Source: a virus. From it: a stretch of 34,628 nucleotides of DNA. Below are positions 29,041 to 34,628 of the stretch, in pieces. The stretch's first letter is position 1, and the number at the start of each line of letters is the position of its first letter. Under the pieces are notes generated by a model. It ran no database searches, was not told where the DNA came from, and saw nothing but the letters and a program-made list of their open reading frames with translations. The stretch covers positions 1 to 34,628 of IMG/VR virus record IMGVR_UViG_3300028025_001731. One strand, written 5' to 3'. A program made the position numbers and the translations under genes.

Positions 29041-29641
29041 AGCTGACAAGTGGATTTCTCAATGCGTCTGCGGCAAAGTTAGTATGTTTGCTAATAAAAA
29101 TTCCGCAATAAATATGCTGAATAGAGAAAGCTGCCGGTATTGTCAAAAAGACTACAGAACGACAAAGAATGCAGATTTAAAAATTTACCGCAACGAAGAT
29201 TCGAAGTGGTGCTCCAAGTGCAGCGGGTGCGGTAAAGAGCAAGCCTATACGCGCATGGATCATGCAAAACAAAGTGAGTTGCGTGATTGGCAGTGCAAAA
29301 CCTGCATTTCAGCGGCCAGAGGATATCAAGACAACAAACCAGTAGGCGACAGGAATCGGCTGTTCAATAAGTTCAGCAAGTCAGCACGGAGCCGAGGAAT
29401 AGATTGGCAATTGTCAGTTGATGATATGTTTGCGGGGTTTGATGGGAAGTGTGCGCTGTCTGGATGGGAAATTTCTATAGACTATCTTTGCCAAACAGCA
29501 AGCCTAGACAGAATTGACAGCACAAAGCCATATACTCCATTCAATATACAATGGGTTCACACAATGGTTAATATGTGCAAGAACAAATACGATCAAAGAA
29601 AATTCATTGAAATGTGCAAGGCAATTGCGAATAAGGAATAG
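28985..29641 (+). CDS. HNH-type homing endonuclease, 218 aa
   Basis: The N-terminal half has two treble-clef-like cysteine sets (ISQCVCGKV, SCRYCQKDY and WCSKCSGCGKEQ, WQCKTCISAA), probably zinc-binding DNA-recognition ribbons. The C-terminal part is the nuclease: KCALSGWEISI, TASLDRIDSTKPYTPFNIQW and VHTMVNMCKNKYDQRKFIEM, as in phage HNH homing enzymes. The start is uncertain: 28985 overlaps the upstream gene, and ATG 29006 is also possible. The gene is AT-rich next to its neighbours. It probably invaded the 3' end of the preceding gene. Confidence 0.82.
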   Translation: MVQWRYIMLPVQDSRVSFKADKWISQCVCGKVSMFANKNSAINMLNRESCRYCQKDYRTTKNADLKIYRNEDSKWCSKCSGCGKEQAYTRMDHAKQSELRDWQCKTCISAARGYQDNKPVGDRNRLFNKFSKSARSRGIDWQLSVDDMFAGFDGKCALSGWEISIDYLCQTASLDRIDSTKPYTPFNIQWVHTMVNMCKNKYDQRKFIEMCKAIANKE

Positions 29642-29643
29642 TT

Positions 29644-29799
29644 ATGAGCACAAGTATCTGGATCAAACCAAGTGGTGTAGAAGTCTCTGTAGACGAAGCA
29701 AGCGCATCTGCTGCTGAAGGTCTAGGATGGAAGCGCAAGGAACCAGTAAAGGCTGAAGAGCCAGCAAAGCGTGGAAGAAAACCAAAGCAGGGGGAATAA
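29644..29799 (+). CDS. Small basic-tailed protein, 51 aa
   Basis: ATG 29644 begins a frame of 51 codons ending two bases before the TAACC that leads to the next gene. The N-terminus (STSIWIKPSGVEVSVDE) is a small strand region. Residues 28-51 are basic and end in KRGRKPKQGE, an AT-hook-like motif. A comparable small protein is common between coat and tail-accessory genes. It may bind DNA in the head. The ribosome site is weak. Confidence 0.6.
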   Translation: MSTSIWIKPSGVEVSVDEASASAAEGLGWKRKEPVKAEEPAKRGRKPKQGE

Positions 29800-29802
29800 C
29801 CA

Positions 29803-30285
29803 ATGGCGACTGTGGCGCAAGTAGCGAAGGCTTCACTTCAGGCAATTCTAGTTCAAGCCTCTGAGTCTCCCTTGGAGGCCGATGAGTATCAGGACTTCAT
29901 CTTTGCCATGAACAACTATATGTCTTCCCTTGCGGCCAAGGGCATCAACCTTGGGTATACGGCTGTCAGTAACCTGAGTGATCAGGTAACAGTTCCGCCA
30001 GGCGCACTGACTGGTCTGATTGCGAACATGGCCTTCCAGTCTGTTCCTTACTACGGCGGTGTGGTGACTCCTGAGCTTGCTGCAACGGCGCGTGAGGGGA
30101 TGCAGGCGATGCGTCAATTGGGTCAATACATTACACCAACTAGCCTCCCATCTACTCTTCCTGTGGGTTCTGGCAATGAGGACAATCAATTCGGCAATGG
30201 GCTGCACTTCTATCCTGAGAACGAACCATTGGTGGCAACAGAAATCAGCGGCGGGATTGCATTGGAGATAAACACAAATGGTTGA
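29803..30285 (+). CDS. Tail accessory factor, P22 gp4-like head-closure protein, 160 aa
   Basis: Size (P22 gp4 is 166 aa) and residues match the first head-completion protein that binds the portal ring: VQASESPLEADEYQDFIFAM, NNYMSSLAAKGINLGYT, VTVPPGALTGLIANMAFQSV and PYYGG...PELAATAREGM. It would cap the portal after packaging and receive gp10. The overlap with the next gene is eight bases. Confidence is high from both order and sequence. Confidence 0.87.
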   Translation: MATVAQVAKASLQAILVQASESPLEADEYQDFIFAMNNYMSSLAAKGINLGYTAVSNLSDQVTVPPGALTGLIANMAFQSVPYYGGVVTPELAATAREGMQAMRQLGQYITPTSLPSTLPVGSGNEDNQFGNGLHFYPENEPLVATEISGGIALEINTNG

Positions 30286-31120
30286 GCGTACTTACGGTGT
30301 TAGACAATCTGACTTCGAGGCACAGACGAGCATTATCCCAGGCTCTTACTTCGGCTTCTTCTACAATGGTTACAACTACAAGATCACTTACGCCAACTTC
30401 ATTAGTGGCTTAGGTGTAACCGGCACGATTGTTCAGGATGGCGCGGTAACGGGCACACCTGTTCTGGATGTTCAGGGCACTGTTAACAATATCCGCAACC
30501 TTGAGGCTGGTGCTGGCATCTCCCTTGATGTCAGTGCCGAGAACGGCATTGAGATTTCGCACAACTTCACCGTCGATTCCCTTGGCGAACCGTTGATGCA
30601 GGATGCTGGTGACGCGAGTCCTACATTCGTTTCATTGGTAGGCGGAGCAGGTATTGAGGTCACTACCTCTGGTAACACCATTGAGATCGCATCTATAGAC
30701 GCTGAGAGCTACGCTGCCGTCTCGATGACTGGTAACTCTACTGCCACAACGATTGCGTCTACAGCGACTCCTGTGAAGGTCGCAGGCACCTTTACACTTG
30801 GTGACATCTCTACAGGCTGGACCGGCACAACGGCTGGAAGGCTGACGCACACTGCTGCCACGGCAAGGCATATCATCAATGCGATTGTGACCTTGGATGT
30901 CGCCTCTGGAAGTAACCATAAAATCTCCGCTTACATTGCGAAGAACGGGACCATTGCCTCAGTTAAAATGACCGACACGATCTCTGCTGGCGCTCCAAGG
31001 TCTATTGCGACATTTGTGAATCTGTCTCTTGCTCCGAATGACTACGTTGAAATCTTTGTAAGAAACGAATCAACAACCGATAGTGTGATTGCCGTCAATG
31101 CTCTGTTGAGTGCTCTCTAA
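30278..31120 (+). CDS. Beta-rich virion protein, 280 aa
   Basis: Residues 1-45 (MVERTYGVRQSDFEAQ, then YFGFFYNGYNYKITYANF) resemble an N-terminal motif of short phage virion proteins. The rest is Gly/Thr/Ser-rich and beta-structured, with a likely jelly-roll at the C-terminus (DVASGSNHKISAYIAKNG through FVNLSLAPNDYVEIFVRNES). It lies between gp4- and gp10-like genes. It could decorate the head or tail, or stand in for the tail needle (P22 gp26), which I did not find. TAATG overlaps the next start. Confidence 0.55.
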   Translation: MVERTYGVRQSDFEAQTSIIPGSYFGFFYNGYNYKITYANFISGLGVTGTIVQDGAVTGTPVLDVQGTVNNIRNLEAGAGISLDVSAENGIEISHNFTVDSLGEPLMQDAGDASPTFVSLVGGAGIEVTTSGNTIEIASIDAESYAAVSMTGNSTATTIASTATPVKVAGTFTLGDISTGWTGTTAGRLTHTAATARHIINAIVTLDVASGSNHKISAYIAKNGTIASVKMTDTISAGAPRSIATFVNLSLAPNDYVEIFVRNESTTDSVIAVNALLSAL

Positions 31121-32559
31121 TGCTGCTGCCAATTACCAATGGGTTATATGTAAGCCCATCACTGCCCCTGAGTGCTCAGGAGTGCTTAAACTGGTATCCC
31201 AATATCAGTGAGGCACCGGCCTTGAGTGCGGAGAACCTGTACGGCACGCCGGGGCTGGTGCAGCTTGTTTCCTCTGGAACTATCGAGGAACAGAACCGTG
31301 GTATGCATGAGATGGCTGGCATTGCCTACGCTGTGAACGGTGACACCCTTTACAAGATAGTCGAGACAATCACACTGGGCGTTGCAAGCTACAGCCTGAC
31401 AAGTCTGGGAACGATTACAGGGACGGCAAGGGTCTCGATGGCCGACAACGGCACTCAGTTGATGGTGCTGGTGCCTGGCGGTGATGGGTTCATCTACAAC
31501 CATGTGACTAATACCTTTGCCCAGATCACTGACACAGACTTCGATGCGAATGGAAACCCGCAGTTCGTTGTCTTTGTGGACTCCTACTTTGTCTGTACGA
31601 CCGACACGAAGAAGTTCATCTGTTCTGCTCCGAATGACGGACTGAGCTACAACGCTCTGGACTTTGGAACAGCTGAGTCTGATCCAGATGTGACTGTTGC
31701 TCCTATTGTCTTCAAGAACCAGCTATTCATTTCAGGTTCGCAGACCATTGAGGCTTTTCAGAATGTCGGCGGAACTGACTTCCCTTTTCAGCGGACTGGC
31801 CTGTTCTTGCAGAAGGGCGTCTATTCTCCCTACTCACTAATAAATGCACAGGACACTTTTGTGTTCGTGGGTGGTGGTGATAACGAGGGTCCGTCTATTT
31901 GGGCGCTGTCAGGAAACGACACGGCGAAGATCAGCACAACCCCGATTGATAACCTTCTCCAAGACCTGACGCTTTCTCAGTTAGAGTCCATTTATGCGTG
32001 GGCCTACTCACAGAATGGGGCGTACTTCATTGGGTTCACTCTTCCAGCCACGACCATAGTGTTCGACCTGACATCAAAGCGATGGCACGAAAGACGCTCA
32101 CTGCTTGATGATGAATTGAGTCAGTATCGAATCACGGCTATTTGCAAAGCCTACAACCAGATACTGTGCGGCGATTTTATCGACGGCAGGATTGGCAGGA
32201 TTGATCCTCTTGTCTACACAGAGTATGGCAACACGATCATCCGACGAGTAGCGACCCAACCCTTTCAGAATAACCTCAAGGCGATCTTTGTTCCGTCGAT
32301 TGAATTGACCGTTGAGTCTGGCGTTGGTAACGCTGCGGTAACTGACCCAGTGATTACTATGGACCGAAGCAAGGACGGGAAGACATGGTCTGATTCTCGA
32401 TCCAGAGCTATTGGTAAGATCGGTGAATACAATAAGCGGGCAATTTGGAGAAAGAACGGACGGGTCTCACGTTTTGAGATATTCCGATTCACCCTAACCG
32501 ATGCGGTCAAGCCGGTGATTCTACAGCTCAATGCTGAGATTATCGGGGGTAGCAAATGA
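31120..32559 (+). CDS. Packaged DNA stabilisation protein, P22 gp10-like, 479 aa
   Basis: Matches P22 gp10 in size (472 aa) and sequence pattern: LSAQECLNWYPNISEAPALS near the start, LYGTPGLVQLV, then beta-propeller-like repeats (MHEMAGIAYAVNGDTLYKI, and ISGSQTIEAFQNVGGTDFPF). It assembles under the gp4 ring and holds the DNA in. The end has VKPVILQLNAEIIGG. It overlaps the 84-aa gene by ATGA. Confidence 0.9.
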   Translation: MLLPITNGLYVSPSLPLSAQECLNWYPNISEAPALSAENLYGTPGLVQLVSSGTIEEQNRGMHEMAGIAYAVNGDTLYKIVETITLGVASYSLTSLGTITGTARVSMADNGTQLMVLVPGGDGFIYNHVTNTFAQITDTDFDANGNPQFVVFVDSYFVCTTDTKKFICSAPNDGLSYNALDFGTAESDPDVTVAPIVFKNQLFISGSQTIEAFQNVGGTDFPFQRTGLFLQKGVYSPYSLINAQDTFVFVGGGDNEGPSIWALSGNDTAKISTTPIDNLLQDLTLSQLESIYAWAYSQNGAYFIGFTLPATTIVFDLTSKRWHERRSLLDDELSQYRITAICKAYNQILCGDFIDGRIGRIDPLVYTEYGNTIIRRVATQPFQNNLKAIFVPSIELTVESGVGNAAVTDPVITMDRSKDGKTWSDSRSRAIGKIGEYNKRAIWRKNGRVSRFEIFRFTLTDAVKPVILQLNAEIIGGSK

Positions 32560-32810
32560 GCAATCCTTTGCTGAATGCTGGACAGCCTATTGTGGACAAT
32601 TCTGGTAAAATGGCGCAAGCGTTTAGGACTTGGACATTGGATGCCTCTTTGAGTATTCCGATTGTTGGGACAGGCTCTCCAGAGGGCGTGGTAGCTGCTA
32701 GACAGTTCCAGCTCTACATCAATAGCGCCGGAACAGCGGGGGCAATTGAATACCGAAAGATGCTTGCCGAGATTGGTGGCGACAGGACGCAGGGATGGAT
32801 ATTGGTGTAA
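32556..32810 (+). CDS. Hypothetical protein, 84 aa
   Basis: A small protein between gp10-like and GNAT-like genes, coupled by overlaps at both ends. The N-terminus (NPLLNAGQPIVDNSGKMAQA) and the core FRTWTLDASLSIPIVGTGSP look structured. The end (GAIEYRKMLAEIGGDRTQGW) overlaps the next gene by 16 bases. A head-to-tail or needle-base role is possible by position only. Confidence 0.6.
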   Translation: MSNPLLNAGQPIVDNSGKMAQAFRTWTLDASLSIPIVGTGSPEGVVAARQFQLYINSAGTAGAIEYRKMLAEIGGDRTQGWILV

Positions 32811-33169
32811 GAGCTTGCAGCGAAGAGGAGGCACTGGATTATGTGCGAGACCCTTCGGTTTTAAAGTTTCTGAATCAATACCCAGCGTCAATTCATAACG
32901 ACTTCGCAATGCTGGTTATGGATGAAAAGCTGCTGGTTCTAGCAAAGGCAAAGAAGAAGACAGTTGAGATTCACGTTGCCTGTAAATACAAAGACAGGGC
33001 AACTGTCAGACAGACGATGGCGCAGGGGCTTGAATGGTTTGCAGGCAGGGGATTCACCAAGGTCTGGACAACGGCCCCAGATGACAGGCTGGCATTGATT
33101 AGAATGCTTCAATCATTGAATTTTCGCAAAGCTCAAAAGAGGTGGACATGGGAATCGAAACAGCAGTAA
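32795..33169 (+). CDS. GNAT-fold internal virion protein, 124 aa
   Basis: The second half fits the GNAT fold: VEIHVACKYKDRATVRQTMA, then QGLEWFAGRGFTKVWTTAP and LIRMLQSLNFRKAQ. Short-tailed phages such as T7 carry a GNAT-like internal virion protein at a comparable place, with no proven acetylation. It sits where P22 has gp14, in front of the ejection genes. Substrate unknown. The acyl-CoA loop (YKDRAT) is only partly conserved, so it may be structural. Confidence 0.7.
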   Translation: MDIGVRACSEEEALDYVRDPSVLKFLNQYPASIHNDFAMLVMDEKLLVLAKAKKKTVEIHVACKYKDRATVRQTMAQGLEWFAGRGFTKVWTTAPDDRLALIRMLQSLNFRKAQKRWTWESKQQ

Positions 33170-33618
33170 TGGCAGCAGGCGTTGGAGCCAATATTCTTGG
33201 GCAGCGATCCAGAAAGAAGGATGTCAGCAAAGCCAATAGACGCTCTATGGAAATGGCTAACACATCAATGCAGAACCTTCTTCCTGCCTACCAGCAGGCT
33301 CAAGACACGATGATTGGTGGCTACGGCCAAGCCGGGCAGATCAATCAGGAGGCGTTGAATCGAGCCTACCAGATGCAGGGCGCTTCCTTTATGCCTAGAA
33401 TGCAGGCTTATCAGGGCGGCAACGTGGCGGCTCAGAATGCTAACCTTGCTTCAGTGCCTGCTATGCGTGCGGCGCTCCTTGGTGGGCGTATTCCTCAGAT
33501 GGCCCCTGCTCAAGCTCTGCCGATTGACCAAGCGGCTCTTGCTGGACTGATTAACCCACAGGCACAGCAGTTCCCAGCACAGCAGCAATTCCAACCGATG
33601 CGACAGTTCCAGAGGTAA
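33148..33618 (+). CDS. Ejection protein, P22 gp7 position, 156 aa
   Basis: ATG 33148 follows AGAGG by five bases; an in-frame GTG at 33142 is possible. The N-terminus (MGIETAVMAAGVGANILGQR) is a hydrophobic Gly/Ala helix, followed by RSRKKDVSKANRRSMEM. The rest is Gln/Ala/Met-rich (QQAQDTMIGGYGQAGQINQE). P22 gp7 is similar in size after processing and leaves the head first. The call rests on order and composition. It overlaps the GNAT-like gene by 22 bases. Confidence 0.7.
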   Translation: MGIETAVMAAGVGANILGQRSRKKDVSKANRRSMEMANTSMQNLLPAYQQAQDTMIGGYGQAGQINQEALNRAYQMQGASFMPRMQAYQGGNVAAQNANLASVPAMRAALLGGRIPQMAPAQALPIDQAALAGLINPQAQQFPAQQQFQPMRQFQR

Positions 33619-33621
33619 ATT

Positions 33622-34628
33622 ATGGCAACGCCCGGACAGGTAACAGATCAAGAGCTGCGGGACTTCTTTGCGGCCAATCCTAATATCTCTGATGAGCAGA
33701 CCTACGCTCTCATGCAGGAGTATCAGGTTAGCCCGCAGCAAGTTGTTAACGCGCTGGGGATTGACCCACAAACATCCTATGGTCGATTTAACCAACAGGT
33801 GGTCAATGAGGCCCAGCCTGGTCAGGTGACTGATTACCAGCTTCAGGCGTATTTTGCCAACAACCCGAACATTCCTGATGAGCAAGTCTATGCTCTGATG
33901 AATCAATACAAGGTGACTCCTGAGCAGGTCTCAAGAGCTATTGGGATTCCCTTATCGCAGGCGCAGGGCAGGTATCAAAATGCACAAGCTGAAGCTATTC
34001 CGACTGGAGTGCTTGGGGCTGAACAGGCTCTTGGTCAGGGTCTCACTGATGCCACCGGAACGCTTAGAGGCGCTGAAACCTCATCACGCTTTGATATTGA
34101 GAATGCTCTTCAGAAGATCAATCAGCTTTATGGCGTAAACATTGATGATCTGAGAGCAGCGGCAACAACGGCTTCTGGTCAGATCAACACCGGCTTTGAT
34201 GAGGCGCGTGGATACTTCCAGCCATATCAACAGGGCGGGACAACGGCCTTCAATCAGCAACTGGCCTTGTCTGGCGCTCTTGGTCGAGATGCGTTTAACG
34301 CTGCAAGACAAGAGTCCCCATACGAGCAGTTCCTCTTTGAGCAAGGCATGAGAGGCAACCTTGCGGGCGCAGCGGCTACTGGTGGATTGGGTGGTGGTAA
34401 TGTTCAGCGAGAGCTAACACGCTTCGGACAGGGTCTAGCGTCACAAGGTCTACAGCAGCAGATCGGCAACCTTAATACTTTGTCTGGAATGGGTATGCAA
34501 GGCTCTCAGGCGCTCTCAGGGCTTGCTACTGGCAGGGCTGGGGCATTGGGTGACATAACCCTGAACACTGCTGGAAACATCGTTGGGCAGCGTGAATCGA
34601 TGGCTGGCTACGAAGGGCAGGCTGGAGT
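33622..34628 (+). CDS. Ejection/DNA transfer protein (P22 gp20 position), 5' part
   Basis: ATG 33622 starts a frame that is open to the window end and continues at base 128 on the left side, ending at 656 (about 511 aa in total). Residues 4-47 and 66-109 are two copies of one small helical module (GQVTDQELRDFFAANPNISD, then EYQVSPQQVVNALGI). The rest is Gln/Gly/Ala-rich helices (AGAAATGGLGGGNVQREL). Modules of this type occur in internal virion proteins of other podoviruses. P22 gp20 has 471 residues and enters the cell with the DNA. Confidence 0.72.
   Translation, partial: MATPGQVTDQELRDFFAANPNISDEQTYALMQEYQVSPQQVVNALGIDPQTSYGRFNQQVVNEAQPGQVTDYQLQAYFANNPNIPDEQVYALMNQYKVTPEQVSRAIGIPLSQAQGRYQNAQAEAIPTGVLGAEQALGQGLTDATGTLRGAETSSRFDIENALQKINQLYGVNIDDLRAAATTASGQINTGFDEARGYFQPYQQGGTTAFNQQLALSGALGRDAFNAARQESPYEQFLFEQGMRGNLAGAAATGGLGGGNVQRELTRFGQGLASQGLQQQIGNLNTLSGMGMQGSQALSGLATGRAGALGDITLNTAGNIVGQRESMAGYEGQAG
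34503..34628. repeat. Terminal direct repeat, right copy
   Basis: Identical to bases 2-127. It joins the two parts of the ejection protein gene and shows that the sequence is circular or circularly permuted. See the left copy for why it is probably an assembly overlap. Confidence 0.9.

Noticed and set aside
28065-29641. Group I intron or intein in the coat region
   Set aside because: The endonuclease genes have their own starts. The coat gene is complete at 28003, and no split gene or intron core was recognised.
32265-32909. A 214-codon open frame on the minus strand
   Set aside because: It crosses three plus-strand genes with clear matches or coupling, and has no family signal.

Overview
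The window is an essentially complete genome of a tailed double-stranded DNA bacteriophage, read as a circle. The last 126 bases (34503-34628) repeat bases 2-127, and one open reading frame runs through the join in frame, so the unique length is about 34.5 kb. The head and short-tail genes follow the order of Salmonella phage P22: small and large terminase, portal, scaffold, coat, gp4-like tail accessory factor, gp10-like stabilisation protein, three ejection proteins, then a fibre. A P22-like podovirus packaging by headful is the best reading. The host cannot be named from sequence; nin-type genes and a lysozyme of the T4/P22 kind suggest a Gram-negative host.

Layout on the circle. (1) 19651-34628 and 1-9708, plus strand: packaging, head, tail, ejection, fibres and lysis (membrane proteins, a holin candidate and a GH24 lysozyme). 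(2) 9719-10309, minus strand: a regulator that joins an XRE-type helix-turn-helix to a sigma-70 region 4 domain, preceded by six 10-bp direct repeats. (3) 10477-13236, minus strand: a nine-gene operon with overlapping stops and starts and a terminator at its end. It encodes a 27-residue membrane peptide, two small unknowns, a DUF1071 single-strand annealing protein, a YqaJ-type exonuclease, SSB, a small basic protein, a SleB-type cell wall hydrolase and another unknown. (4) 13237-13356: divergent promoters with an inverted-repeat operator. (5) 13357-18782, plus strand: a Cro-like protein, a 400-bp non-coding stretch with its own promoter and hairpins, a T5orf172 protein, several small genes, NinB, an ABC-ATPase/GNAT fusion, NinG, an Rmf-like protein and a MazG-like protein. 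(6) 18776-19500, minus strand: three small unknown genes. Their promoter carries the same operator half-site, and their first gene nearly the same 17-nt leader, as the recombination operon.

How it may work (inference). The Cro-like protein could hold back both minus-strand operons through TACAAC half-sites. The annealing protein, exonuclease and SSB would make concatemers for headful packaging. The sigma-4 fusion is a candidate late-gene activator, since the candidate late promoter near 19600 has a consensus -10 but a poor -35.

No integrase, CI-type repressor, DNA polymerase, helicase, primase or recognisable replication initiator was seen. Two homing endonucleases (GIY-YIG and HNH) flank a small gene just after the coat gene. 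The main leads are the sigma-4 fusion with its decamer array, the shared operators, the ABC-GNAT fusion, the endonuclease pair and the structured non-coding region.
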